The notes beneath the pieces were generated by a model. That model was given only the letters and a program-made list of their open reading frames with translations. It searched no databases and was not told the origin of the DNA. Of a stretch of 64,000 nt of DNA, positions 24,781-37,000 are shown piece after piece. The translations under genes and the position numbers were made by a program. Positions within the stretch are counted from its first letter, which is position 1; each line of letters opens with the position of its first letter. Origin of the DNA: Spodoptera frugiperda (Eukaryota > Arthropoda > Insecta > Lepidoptera > Noctuidae); NCBI RefSeq assembly GCF_023101765.2, contig NC_064239.1:5008001-5072000 (forward strand). The letters are read 5' to 3'.

Positions 24781-26939
24781 GTGTGTGTGTAAATTATTTA
24801 AGTTAAGGTATGTTTTGTAATAACCAAAATAAAAACGAAAATGTAACGTACATAGACTCATGTTAACAACGATTGCTCATGTGTAATTTACCTGAATAAC
24901 ATAGGGATTGAGATTTGGTATGAACCAATGTTTGGCGAAAAACATAATTTCCCTTGAGTAAACTTTTCGACCTTGAAGCCAGTAAAATAATCGAATAACC
25001 AATAATGTCGTGGCGGCTACTATTTCCAAGTGTATTTTGTAATTTCGCGACATCGAACGGGTGTTTTCGGCTGGCGAGCCGCCAACCTCCCGGAACTTAT
25101 TTATTTACGTATTTTAATAAATGTCGCCCGTTCCATTCGTTGCTGTGAAAAATCTGAAAACACTGTAGGAACAAGCGTTCTAAGTGAATTCAAAAAAAGC
25201 CTTCCAACCACTTTGTAGAAATGAGAATTGTTATTTCGGGCCAAGTTGAAAAGTTATGAAGTAATTTGTTTAATGGAATGACCGCTGTGAAATTAATATT
25301 TTAACATAATTTAAACTTATTGGCTTTGTAGGTACTAGGACAATGGAATTTCATTTTAGCATTTAGCTCAGGACGGTTGTTACGTTTTACAGCCTTTTAT
25401 TTCGAAGCGAACAATGGAAAAATATTTAATTGGAACTATTGTTTGAATAACGATGCGCGGGAAGAGGTATTATGTTATGTTATTAAAACATAAATTGAGC
25501 ATAATAATAATATTGTGGTAACGCAATACGAATACAATAACAAATGGTGGATCCCAAGGGCCGCGTTTAGCGATGAGTTGGCGATAAGAGAACAAATAGC
25601 AATCTATGACAACACATTAATAATATTATCAAAGGATATTATTATCGCTATAATAAGCCGCCCCAACTGTGTGTACAGCTATCCGTCGAGTTATGTGAAA
25701 TGGTGTAGAAGTTATTATTATTACATGTTATTCATCTACTTATAGGATGCGCTACTTTCCTTTACTTGTTTTTCTTCGTCCTTCCTGTAATCAACATTAT
25801 ATCACGGTTAATATTTCCGTCTGAGTAGAGTTTAACTCTCACATTTCATCAGTAAGAACTTGTAATAAGGTTATTAACCTTAACAGGAAAAATATATTAA
25901 TAAGATGTTTACAGTAAATGTGTAAATATCTTGGTTCAAAGAAGAAATTATGGCTACTGAACTTTATCATCAGCTTAGCCACGAGTGCATTGAACCTACT
26001 CCGTGTCTACTTCTATTTTAAAAGCTAAACCATGTAAGTATTTCACGTCAGAAATAGCATTTCAGTTGCGACTGAAAATTGGCAGAGGTAAAGTAAATAA
26101 ATCTCCAATCAATGCACGTGAAATTCAACCCTTTGAAATATCAAAAGACGTCCAATTAGTTGGAACTGTCAAATGTCAAACATTGTTGAAATAATATGAA
26201 AGTAATCGCAAATTGTGACGTCCGATTTAGCGTGGGTCGTGACATTCATGAATGTCTGCGCCTAACTAATCCCTCTTATTGGCTTTCTTTTTTTTAAAGA
26301 AATTCCCTTATTGATATACTATTTATATGGCTCCGGATCACAAAGTTTTAGCTTCTGTTCTTGGAAGGGATAAAAGGTTTTCGGGCCTTGCAATCATGAG
26401 ATACAGACGTCTGACGTTTTCTGTCTAAAATTAATTTAACTCTAATCTTCAATGAAAATGGACTAGTTAAAATCAAATTACTTATCCCTTTAAGTAAAAT
26501 TGAAATTGATACAGGTCACTGGTTATTTTGCCATCCATAATTAATTATTTTTCAAGTAAGACGTACCATAATAACTAATTTTAATACGAACATTCTAAAA
26601 CAAGGCAGTTTATCCTGCTATTCTAAATACGAAACGGCTACGGCTACGTCACGCGTAGCTGAGCTACGTCGTAGCCGCGCTACGATATTATTCGTAGCTT
26701 AAAAATAAATGATAATGCTGCCTATTTTTCAATGTTATTTTAGAAATAGAGCCATCTTGTTTATTTTTTAAAAATCTAGAAAAGTAAATTGTCAACATTT
26801 TTCAAACTGTTAGAGGCCTTATTTGTAAAACGGTTTGAAATACCAATAAATCTTACAAATCGTTATAGATGGTTTGAAAAGAGACAAATATGAAATTGAT
26901 GTAGGCTCAGTAGCCTTATGCACATACATTCAGAACATA
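24781..26939. other. Intergenic with one GCTACG-rich patch
   Basis: The patch at 26628-26700 carries repeated GGCTACG, CGTAGCTGAGCTACG and GTAGCCGCGCTACG. It is partly palindromic and resembles the patch at 8322-8405. The frames at 25030-25218, 25515-25745 and 26003-26194 have no recognisable domains. Confidence 0.5.
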
Positions 26940-27058
26940 TTGTCATACATATAAGTCGGAAAAAGTCACATTGGTACTTATCGTTGGCAGGTTTCTAACG
27001 CGCACCCTCATGCATGAGAAGCGGGCGCCATACCTCTGTACCACCACGACACATCAAT
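26940..27058 (-). mobile_element. SINE family C, 5' part (minus)
   Basis: The complement of the head and box region: GGAAAAAGTCACATTGGTAC, TTGGCAGGTTTCTAACGCGC, CCTCATGCATGAGAAGCGGG and GTACCACCACGACAC. The 3' half is missing. Confidence 0.72.
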
Positions 27059-27362
27059 AGCTACTGTCTGTATATTGAGTAAATTATTATTTTCTTCTTG
27101 CATACCAAGTAACGGTGCAGACTGTACGTGTATGACGTTGGAATTACCATTCTGACCCGGTCGTGACTATTCATTGGATTAGAGAATTAATGTCACAGGT
27201 CATCTTAGCTATCAGTTCTCAATCTATCTTGACAGCCGACGGTTTGTGGTCTTGTTTGTGTAGTATTTGGTACTTATATCGAGTGGTGGGTCAATAGATT
27301 AGTATTAACTGTTCAGTATTATAAGGGTGATTTTTAATATAAAAGAGAAAGTTAGCTAAAAT

Positions 27363-27537
27363 CACGGTTTACTTATGTAAATTAATGGAGAAGAGCTCTA
27401 CTAGTTTCGAATCACGGCGACGTCGTACAGCCTACTACAGTGAGCTCCGCGACGTCACCGCGTCTGCGCACGCTGCTCATGATGAAGACTCCCTCTGTGA
27501 TTCGAAACTAGTAGAGCTTTTCATAGTAAACCGTGAT
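27363..27537. mobile_element. MITE family I with long inverted ends
   Basis: The left end CACGGTTTACTTATGTAAAT with AGAGCTCTACTAGTTTCGAA faces the right end TTCGAAACTAGTAGAGCTTT with AGTAAACCGTG, giving TIRs of about 50 bp. The core is unusually GC- and CpG-rich (CGACGTCACCGCGTCTGCGC) and is nearly identical to the core at 55456-55495. No coding capacity. Confidence 0.85.
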
Positions 27538-27574
27538 TTTTAGTTAAAAGAGAAAGTATAATAAGCATGGATAA

Positions 27575-27670
27575 ACAAGGTTGAGACCGATGAATGTAGA
27601 AAAAACTAATGAGGTATGCCAGAGTCGTGTCATTTGGCGTTCGATTGTTTCGGCCTATTCCAAGAAGATA
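27575..27670 (+). mobile_element. LINE ORF 3' end remnant, family H (diverged)
   Basis: It retains AATGAGGTATGCCAGAGTCG and TTGGCGTTCGATTGTTTCGG of the family H consensus. The final GRQA-stop part is lost. Confidence 0.45.
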
Positions 27671-28187
27671 AATGTAACAACAACTATGTATAGATGTGTG
27701 AAAAAGTATAAAATGATAGGTAGTTGCGTAATACTCTAAATTGAAGGTGCTACATACACTTAATTCTTCCCTTGGTCCTTTTAAGTTGTGGTTAAAATAG
27801 ACTGAAATGGAATACAGGTACATGTATTACCTAGTTTAAACCTGTCTCACGTAAATGTAGGTGATAAAAAACCTATTTGTCCTCAGCACTTTAGCATAGT
27901 CCTGAGGTACATATTGATGTCACTTTACTACATGTTGTTACATCACGTTGATTCCATTCACGTTACATCTTTTTTTACTTATCGTTTAGGACACATATTT
28001 CTATACATCTTCTATTCGGTGACATTATCTCTTTTACATACTTTCATAAATGCTCGCTAGTTTTATTTATTCGATATTCTATTTTTATCTTTATCTCTTT
28101 TCTCTAAAGAATGTATTTGCACAACGTTTTAGTGATAGCATTAATAACTATACTTTTGGATTAAAGTCAATTAGGTATGTTGAAACT
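27671..28187. other. Intergenic, nothing recognised
   Basis: The minus-strand frame at 27521-27823 crosses repeat and AT-rich sequence and is not supported as a gene. Confidence 0.55.
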
Positions 28188-28400
28188 GCCTCGTTGGTCA
28201 AGTGATCGCAAGTGGGACTGCTGGGGAAGGGGTTTCGGGTTCGATTCCCGGGTCGTGCAAAGTAAACCGGTTTTGCTAAAATTTCGCAGTAGTAGCACGA
28301 GGTCTGGAATCATGCCCATTATATAGTAATAGTCTCACCCCCAATTATATGGGACTTATAACACAAATGGTGAAAAGTGGGTGTGCATTGCATATTCCCG
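28188..28400 (+). mobile_element. SINE family A
   Basis: Complete tRNA-like head: GCCTCGTTGGTCAAGTGATC, GGGTTCGATTCCCGGGTCGT (B-box). The body is AGTAGTAGCACGAGGTCTGG, then TATATGGGACTTATAACACA and GTGAAAAGTGGGTGTGCATT. The terminal block is lost. Confidence 0.87.
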
Positions 28401-29427
28401 TAAATGTATTTTAATATTAAAAGTAACTCAGTCTTATAATTTTACTATCAACCCTACTAAATAATCTGGGTCAATGTACGGATTCTAATATTAAGGTTAT
28501 TATGCCATTAAGTAGGTTGTGTAACATTCCATGAAACTTGCAATGCGTCCCCAAAACTAATTACAAACTCCATTATTATATTATTAGACATGGCCATAGC
28601 CTCGAGGTTCACAGACAATTAAACAATTCAGGGGTACATAATTAAATCAATAACAATCAAATTGTGAAACTGACATTTTGTACGTAATCCTTTTTTTAGT
28701 AAAATAAAAAAGAAGCTGCTGTAAAATACTTTTTACAATGCAAACTTTTTCGTGATATTTTTTAACAATAATGCTGGCCATATTAGCGCAAAACACTGAG
28801 GATGCCATTACAGACATTTACAGATGTATATTTTATTTCATTTTAATGGTATTTTGATAGCTACTATGCCATTACTAAAGTTTATAAAAATGTATTATTA
28901 ACTTTTTGGTTAAAATTAAAAAAAATGTAACGCGGAATAAATAAAAATCAATTAGAAATGTATTTATTTTTCAGATCCTTATTTTATTTTACATACAACT
29001 CTAAATGTTGTTTCATTCATACATATAAGAATAAACCCATTATAGCTATATTTAATTAAATCTAATAGAGACAAAAATATTAAAATAATAGCTACAATAT
29101 GTTTATTACATGTTTATAAATAAGACAAAGTTTGTATTATTAAACAATTATTACACTATTGAATCGTGGGTTGACATTGTCTTTTGTGTTATGCTGCTTC
29201 GGCTCAAAACACGTGGTGTCTTCAATAAATCCTGGAAAAAACGATTTTTTTATTATTAACATTGTCCATAAATAGATATTAGGTACTTTACATCGTAGAT
29301 ATTAAGATCTAAAATAAAACGACGTGGTGACAGCCTTACTAATCCGTTGTCAGAAATAGAGTACCTACCTAAGTATTTGTTTTTCTATTTCCAGACAGTT
29401 TTTAGAAAATAGACTCTTAATGCTGTA
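28401..29427. other. Intergenic, nothing recognised
   Basis: Very AT-rich, with no feature supported. Confidence 0.6.
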
Positions 29428-29535
29428 TTCAGAGTCATTTAATAGTTATTTCACCCATTCCTTAACAATTGTTTTCGGAACAAAATTAAGGAATAGTTTA
29501 AGTAATCATTAAATGTCTCTGAGTGCGGCAGTTAG
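29428..29535. mobile_element. Palindromic MITE family E, copy 2
   Basis: TCAGAGTCATTTAATAGTTA faces AGTAATCATTAAATGTCTCT and GAGTGCGGCAGTTA, an imperfect palindrome with a TTAACAATTGTTTTCGGAAC centre. Same family as 2440-2556. Confidence 0.75.
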
Positions 29536-29914
29536 ATTATTTATTGACGGACGAAATACAATTATGTTAAACTCCATTATAAATTGAGATTCGATTAGTA
29601 CCTAATTAATGAAATCTAAAACTATCATCTCACAAAACCATTAGAGGCAACAATATATTTGGAGTATAGTTTTAAAAATGGTCGCAGTGATTTATTACTC
29701 ACAAAATTGATGGTTTAGGAAAGGAATATTTATCTCCCCATCTCGACCCTGACACTTTTTCATCCCCTTTGAGGTCGGCTGACCTTTATACAAATCGAAA
29801 ATTAATCAGAATGTCAGTGGCTATTAGTTGATATTGTCAAGGACGAGTAGTCAGAGTTGACGAGAAATTTCTCGTAATGCTAATGGGTTTTTATTTCTAT
29901 AACTTCAGAACTGT

Positions 29915-30190
29915 GGGAGACCCATACTTCGGCACGAATGCACTGGCTTGACCGGAGTGATATCACGGCCTCACAGAAAACCGTCGTGAAACAACGCTTG
30001 CGTTGTGTTGTGTGAGTGAGGTTACCGGAGGCCCAATTCCCAATCCCCGATTCCCCAACAGTCCTTAAATTCTTAACTCCCAAAAGGCCGGCAATGCACT
30101 TGTAACGCCTCTGGTGTTTCGGATGTCCATGGGCGGCGGCGATTGCTTTCCATCAGATGATTTGACTGATCGTTTACTGGCTATTACCAT
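29915..30190 (-). repeat. Dispersed repeat family D (minus)
   Basis: The complement of family D: GGGAGACCCATACTTCGGCA, CCGGAGTGATATCACGGCCT, AACAACGCTTGCGTTGTGTT, CCCAAAAGGCCGGCAATGCA and GGCGATTGCTTTCCATCAGA. The core palindrome AACGCTTGCGTT is intact. The minus-strand frame at 29880-30083 is part of it. Confidence 0.82.
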
Positions 30191-31139
30191 AAACAAACAA
30201 TTTCTAAATTTAAAAAATACATAATATTCCGATCACTTTTCCGAAATACTGTTCAGCTGAAATAACATTATATAAGGTAAAAAAATTGCTAGTCTAAATT
30301 ATCGAACTAAGCTACTAAAATTTGATAAATAAATATTACATTTTACTAAATAAGTATCTCAATATTATGTTCGCATTATAGACTCACAATGTAATAAGCT
30401 GGGATACTTTAAAGGCAACTGTAACCACATTACGCCACGTGCTCTGATCCTTATTACATTTTCATTTACTTTCCACACGTTTAAAACGATCGTACACGTG
30501 CATCGTCATATATAAGTAAGGGTTTACGTAATCAAATTGTGGACAAAACTCTTTACCTACACCCCACAATATTCCAGACCTATTTTTATGGTGATTCTAG
30601 GAATTTCTATACACAATTTGTTTATTTGAAAGGTGTTGTCCAATCTTTCGACCAATTCCTATAACTGTTCCACTTTCTTTTGCAAAGTACTCGTGTGAAA
30701 AGTTTCATTTTTAGATAGGTCTTTCGACTGTTTATCGCTCTGTATGAAAATATGAGTTCTTAGTTGATATTTGGGTACCTGAGGATAAGTTCTGAGAATA
30801 AGGTTTGATTATTAGGGCATAGTGATAGCCGAGAATTAGTTATATGTATCTAGGAATCTATTTTTTTATTAGAAGTTTTCTGTTAATATTTTTAGCGTCG
30901 TGTATGAATCTATTTGTATTATAATTGGTATTGTCGAATTCATCTGCAGTTATATTATTTTCTTCTTGAAACATTACATAAAATTATTCTAAATATTTGT
31001 ACAGATTTTATCCCGTATTAAGCTGAACAATAGCTTGTAACAACTAACAATGGTTCCACTCGAAATGGCTGTTCATTACGAGCTACTTGTTTGGCAGAAT
31101 TCCAATTGAACTTTGACTGCGTCGCGCTCATGGGTGCTT
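30191..31139. other. Intergenic, nothing recognised
   Basis: AT-rich, with no gene or repeat that I can support. Confidence 0.55.
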
Positions 31140-31285
31140 CATTCATTCCATTCCATTCAATAAATACTTTTTAATAGACAATTATTTATATGGATTCTCT
31201 TTATGATGTCAGATGGATGATGTATTACTTTGCTAACTATAGTAACAGTATAACTTTTCCTTAAAATTGTAAGGTTACCACTAGC
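31140..31285 (+). repeat. Long direct repeat, copy 1
   Basis: It starts CCATTCCATTCAATAAATAC and includes TTTTTAATAGACAATTATTT and ATATGGATTCTCTTTATGAT. It matches 33616-33790 over about 130-150 bases with scattered changes. Copy 2 lies in the presumed last intron of the GPCR gene and copy 1 is downstream of it. Confidence 0.8.
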
Positions 31286-31291
31286 CTATTA

Positions 31292-31497
31292 TCTATTATA
31301 TAAAAATAAGTCGGGTTTTCCTTCCTGACGCTATAACTCCAGAACGCACGAACCGATTTCCACGGTTTTTCATTCGTTGGAAAGGTCTCGGGCTCCGTGA
31401 GGTTTATAGCAAAAAAAAAATCAGGAAAAATTCAAGAGAAAAGCCAGAAAACCGGGAAAATAATCGGTGGCGAAACGGAGTTCGCCTGGTTTGCTAG
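31292..31497 (+). mobile_element. Complete 206-bp non-autonomous Helitron
   Basis: It starts TCTATTATATAAAAATAAGT right after an A. It ends with a 6-bp hairpin, GGCGAA/TTCGCC (31469-31474 and 31481-31486), seven bases before CTAG, followed by T. Insertion between A and T, a 5' TC, a subterminal 3' hairpin and CTAG are the diagnostic Helitron termini, and no target duplication is expected. There is no Rep/helicase coding, so it depends on an autonomous relative. Confidence 0.88.
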
Positions 31498-31957
31498 TCA
31501 GATTATATGTACGTATGACTAGCTGATTAGTGTTGCAAGCGCCATGATCACGGATCACGGATGAAATATCGGAAACTCACAAAAAATAATAAACATGGTA
31601 AATATCCCGTTTTAAGTTGTAATGATATTACTAGTGAATATGTCAGTTTAAAAACTTGTAAAGAACGATCATACATAATAGAATGAATACATAATTAAAG
31701 TGCACTTTGATTCCAAAAAGACACTAGATATCAGTAATTTTGAAAAAAGTAATATCAGTGGAAAACGACAAACTATTCGACTATGAAATTGCCTTCAGCA
31801 CTTGACGATTGAATTGTCAGTTGCATATTATAAAATGCGTCGAATTTCACTAAGATGTCAATTTTATATTTTTGTATACTATATATAACTATATAACTTC
31901 TAATAAGCAATTAAGATATATATAACTTCTAATAGGCAATTAAGATATAACCAGTAG

Positions 31958-32075
31958 GTAAAGACTGAAGACTGCTGATGAAACGAAAGAGGTAGGTATA
32001 TTAGATTCGTGGCAATTGGAGTTCCATTGCATCTACCTACCCTCACGAGAGACAAGCGTGAGGTTATGTACGTTA
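31958..32075 (+). mobile_element. LINE ORF 3' end remnant, family H
   Basis: AGACTGCTGATGAAACGAAA, GATTCGTGGCAATTGGAGTT, GAGACAAGCGTGAGGTTATG. It is diverged and does not keep an open frame. Just upstream (about 31891-31950) a unit containing ATAACTTCTAATA(A/G)GCAATTAAG is tandemly duplicated. Confidence 0.58.
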
Positions 32076-32185
32076 ATTGGAATTTGTTATGAAATCCTTT
32101 ACATTTTATAGGAACTACGGACGTATTTCTACATAGTTTTGACTATCCACAGTTTAGGAGTAACGATATTGTTTCACTCCTACAC

Positions 32186-32395
32186 TCAATCACTCGAATT
32201 TCCAAGTTCCAGTGACTGCGTTGCACGTTGCACTAAAATGTAGCTTCGAGATACAACAAAATTGCCGATCACTGAATTTAAAACTGGCGTGGTATGTGAA
32301 CGGAGTGTAGCGTTCCGACACTTGCAGCTTTTAGCAATGGCCGACAACGATTTATATTGTTGTACTTGTTTTTCAGTTGCTCGATACAATGTCGT
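32186..32395 (-). CDS. Candidate last coding exon of the GPCR (C-terminal tail)
   Basis: A minus-strand open frame of 69 codons plus stop begins exactly after TCTCTAG, a possible 3' splice site. It is in phase 0, matching the phase-0 donor at the end of the TM7 exon (34095). Joined, the receptor would continue ...FRQAFK then TTLYRATEKQ and end ELGNSSD. The stretch is richer in GC and in mixed third positions than its surroundings, as an exon would be, and has a CKC pair (KSCKCRN) typical of a cytoplasmic tail. Against it, the pyrimidine tract is very short (TCTCT after purines) and I cannot match the tail to any known receptor. If it is correct, the receptor is 388 aa, a normal class A length. 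The overlapping plus-strand frame is rejected. Confidence 0.5.
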   Translation of the reverse strand, partial: TTLYRATEKQVQQYKSLSAIAKSCKCRNATLRSHTTPVLNSVIGNFVVSRSYILVQRATQSLELGNSSD

Positions 32396-34094
32396 CTAGA
32401 GACCTTTTTAATATCTTTACATATTATGTATATTTTAACAGATAGACGCTCATATATTATCAACTCTTCTAATGTAGTCTACATTAAGCTGTTCACATTG
32501 CAATACATTTTAACTTTCACCATTTCTTCAAGGCTATTTGAAAGTCATTTGTCTACGAACTGAGCTCGGAATAATAACTTTATTTACTATTCTTGTCTTG
32601 TGGTCAATGTGAGGCTAAGCTAAATGTGTCTGACTACTTCTTCAGCACAAAATGTGATATGACAACATAGCCGGAGGTAATATAATAAAGCACAGATGTG
32701 TTTTATCGGGTCGTAAAGCTGCAGCAGACCGGACGGTGGCAACGACAAACACTTGTATGCAGACAGATTTATATTCACTTAAAAGTAGTCGCTGAAGCGA
32801 TTCTTGACTACGATAGTTTATTAGAGGTGCCAGCTTTGCAGGGCAAGGAAATGGATGATGTTAGTCTCAAGACCATCTTCAGCTGGTCAGTATCGTTTAT
32901 GATATAAGTGTAGATAAGTATTTATTTATATTTATTTTTACCGAGCACATCGGTATTGTTCACATACATAACCATATGAATTTACCACAACTGGGTAGAT
33001 GACTAATTTCTATTTTTAGGGGAACAAATACTTTCGAATAAATATTGATTTGATATATCGCATAACGTCACTACTAGGTACGTTTCATACGTAGAAATTG
33101 CGTATTTGCTCCAAAATTAAGTATTGTCATCATATGACAAAATAAATAAATACGTGTCTAATATTTTTTCATTACCTAACTGATGGACTAAATAGATTTT
33201 TAATTTTCATACCTCGTCATCATCCCTTTTATTTAGTTTCACTATTTTGGTGATTAAAGGTATCGATATGACGAATAGATCACAGTTGTGCGTATAATTA
33301 ATCCGTGAGCTCTCGATAGTTATAGAGTTAAAGCATAGAGCTTAGAGCATTAATATTAATTGTGTTCCTAATTACAATATAGTACCTGTGAACATTATAG
33401 AGATTTGTTAGTAGCGAATTAGTGCTAGCTTACAGTAGCGAACTACTTCGAATTAAATAATTTATTGACGATTGATACTATACTTGAATAATGTTTAGTC
33501 ATAGAATAAAATAGAATAGAATTTGCATAGAATAAAATAAATTGAATTTAAAGATCATAAGTCATATATGGGATTTTAGAACATTCTATTTGCCTAATTT
33601 GGATAAATTATTTATTTCCATTCCATTCAATAAATACTTTTTAATAGACAATTATTAATATGGATTCTCTTTATAATGTCAGACGAATGATGTACGAGTA
33701 TTACGTTACTAACTAAAGTAACCGTCTAAAGTAACCATATGACTTTTACCTCCAATTTATAAGGCTACAATTAACCGATTACCAGATTATTAGTATTGAC
33801 TAGCTGATACCCCCAGCTTTGCTTACGTGGACTACGGAAATTGTGACTTCATTTAAGAAAATAAACATAGTCTAAATTACTCCTTAGTACATTAGCTATC
33901 AGCCAGTAAAAGTCCCTTCAAAATAGATAAGTATCCATTATAGATTTTCGAAAACTACCGAGCAATTCCCGGGATTTATTCCCGAAGTAATGACCTCGCT
34001 CAAGCTATGCATCTTCAAAACTATCGACAACTTCGCCCCCGACTAAAGTTCAATCGACCCTTCAACACTAAGTTCCAAGTTAATCTTTACTTAC
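32396..34094. other. Presumed last GPCR intron, or 3' flank
   Basis: About 1.7 kb, close in size to the other two introns. It holds the second copy of the long direct repeat (33616-33790) and a CTAGCTGATACCC-type repeat remnant (about 33800-33950). The frame at 32698-32907 has no support. Confidence 0.45.
33616..33790 (+). repeat. Long direct repeat, copy 2
   Basis: TTCCATTCCATTCAATAAAT, ATGGATTCTCTTTATAATGT and onward, matching 31140-31285. The copies diverge in the second half, where this one has an extra AGTAACCGTCTAA-type segment. Confidence 0.8.
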
Positions 34095-37000
34095 TTTAAA
34101 CGCTTGTCGAAATTTCCGGGACATTAGACTGTAAAGTATTGGGTTCGCAGCTGTAGACATGTAGCCATTATAACAGAGGTAGTTGACAATCTTCCACACC
34201 TGAAATATATTGTAAAATGTTACAGTATAGTTAAAGTATTATAAATGCGACAGTTTGTGAGTGAGTTTGTTTATGTGTATGTATGTTTGTCAACCAAGTC
34301 AAAACGGCTGATGGGATCAGGTGTATATGGAACATGGGGAAGATTATGGTCTAGAATAACATATAGGCATACAGATAGATGAAGGTGTCGTGGTAGCCCG
34401 GAGTTTTACGACGCCTGCTCCTCATGTATGAGGGCGTGGGTTTGAAACCTACCAACGGTAAGTACCAATGTGACTTTTCCTAGTTATATGTACTTTTTAA
34501 GATTATTTAGACACTACTGACAAACGGTGAAGGAAAACATCGTGAGGAAACCTGGGCTTATAATTTCAAATTATAAGTTTGAAATCGCCAACCCGCATTG
34601 AGCAAGCGTGGTGATTAATGCTCAAAACCTTCTCCATACGAGAAGAGGCTTTGGTCAGCAGTGGCCACTAATAGGCTGTTGATGTGATACACATATATTA
34701 TATCCCCCCGGGACACGAGCGAAACCGCTGACAGAAGCTAGTTTTATATATAAATTTTACGCTATGTAAGTATTTTTCTTGTTAAAAATTTCCATTTTTA
34801 TTACACCACGTTGATATGTTGTGAGATTAAGCGTGTAATATTAAATAAGAGTTTTAATGATCGAGCACTCCAGGGATGTGCAGCAGACTGTGCAACTGTA
34901 TACGTTTGAACTCTAATTACTTTGCACTTTGCATGAAAAACGTTTATTCGAAATAGCTTGTTTTGTTTTTAGTTAGGACTAGCGCTTCGCTTGCGACTTT
35001 GTTTGATTGAGTTTTTACTCTACTCCTACGGGAGCTTGAAATGGCGAGATAAAATGTAAGTATGTAAAATCTATTCTGCGGTAACTAACTGACAATGTAG
35101 CTACGTATACAAAGAATCATCAGATTCAAATGAGATCATCATGTTATATCGTATGCACCTTTTACTATTAAATTCCAGTCAAACATAGATAAGACAAACA
35201 TTAAAATTTTTGTTGTAAGTATAAAATTTTAATTGGTATATTTGTAGTAATTTCAACAATTTTAATAACAAAGTTTTAGTTTCAATAAAACTAAAAAGAT
35301 GAATGTATCAGAGTGAAATTTCAAAGTATTATTTAGACACAATATGCGAATTTTCAGCTTATGAATATTAATACATTATTATGAAAGTTGGCAAAGGGCC
35401 CTGGAGACTCGGCCTTGGTGACTTATGACCTGTTACTATCCTATTATGAGGGCAAACGTAGATTCCTCTCCGTGTTTAAATATAATACAGGAGATACAGA
35501 AAACAGAGTATAAGTATACTACAATGTCTTACTAAATATTGGAACATATTATTTTACGTAAGATTGACTTGACTGCACGGTTTTTGCGGTTTCAATACTC
35601 GATTAACCGATCTTATTCAAAATTAAATGTCGTTGCCCGGAGGCTTAAGACGCTCCTCATGCATGATGGTGCGGGTTCGAAACCTACCAACGGTAAATAC
35701 CGACGTGACCTTTTTCCGACTTTTTATATGAAATTTTTTAGACACCACTGACAAACGGCGAGGGAAAACATCGTGAGGAGACCTGGGCTTATAATTTCTA
35801 ATTATAAGTTTGAAATCGCCAATCTGCATGATGAGTAAGCGTAGTGATTAATTTTCAAACCTTCTCTGGGTAAGAACAAGCCTTTGGTCGGCAGTGGCTA
35901 CTAATAGGCTGTTGCTCAGTTACACAATGATTAGGTAATTTTCTATTTATACTTACATTGTAATAGTCTTCATATTTGAATTTCGGGAATACTGTCATGA
36001 TACGGAATATGCAATAGGGTGTCCATGAGAGAAAGAATGAAGCTGCAACGGCCGCTGCAAATAAAATAATAAACACTATAGAACAAGTAAAGATACTCTC
36101 ACCTAGAGAATAATTAGTAATCGTCTTATTGTGGTTCATTTCTAAGTATAATGACGTCCTGCGGACTGCATAGGGTGTTACCGGGATTCCCGCTCAGGAG
36201 TAGAAACAGGGATTGCTTTTAGTCATTAAAAGTAGAAACAAAAGTAAAAGAAAAAACAGGAGTAGAAACAGGGGTAGTTTTTAGTCAGTAAAAGTCTGAC
36301 ACTCCCTCTCGCCTCGCCTAAGGCGAGAGAAACCATTAAAAAAAAGTATAATGACGTATTGTCTAGAATCTTCAACCAGTCCATAAATACATACAAATTA
36401 GCATAGATTGTGTTATGTATTTTCTTCCTAAGTTCTAATAAAAAATAAATTTAAATAATGTTTCTTTATATAATATTATTATAATATATTTATTATAATA
36501 TAATTTTCGTTTTAAATTAAAATGTTAGGGAATTTTAAATTGTCTATAATTACCTTTTGGCGTTATATTAATGGCTTTATTAAAGTTATTTATATGTTAG
36601 TTAAATAAATAAGTTAAATAACTACTAAGTATTATTAATCGTATAAAGTTTTAATTCAGCATAGTTTAACATTACAGCATAGTTGCTTTAAATGTAATAT
36701 CCTCTACTGTTGTTTCTAAGAAGGAAACGAGCGCGTTCGTAGAATGAGTCTAACTTAAGTTCACAAGATGCATTACGAAAGCTCGCACGGACTGTTAAGC
36801 AAAGTAATAAACACCAGTTACTGGAAACTCCTGCATACAACTTTGATTCATATTATTAAAGCAGAAGAATCTATTTATGAAACAAAGATTTATTAAATTC
36901 CTTTGATTCTATAGTCCTTACAGGAATTTATTTGTCGTTGGTTTGTTTATCTTACTGCTGTTCTTAAAAACATTCTATGGTCACTTACTTAAACTAGTTC

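Noticed and set aside
35539..36139. Frames of 68-94 aa around GPCR exon 2
   Set aside because: The 94-aa minus frame only includes the TM6 exon by read-through of both splice sites. The others are SINE C sequence.
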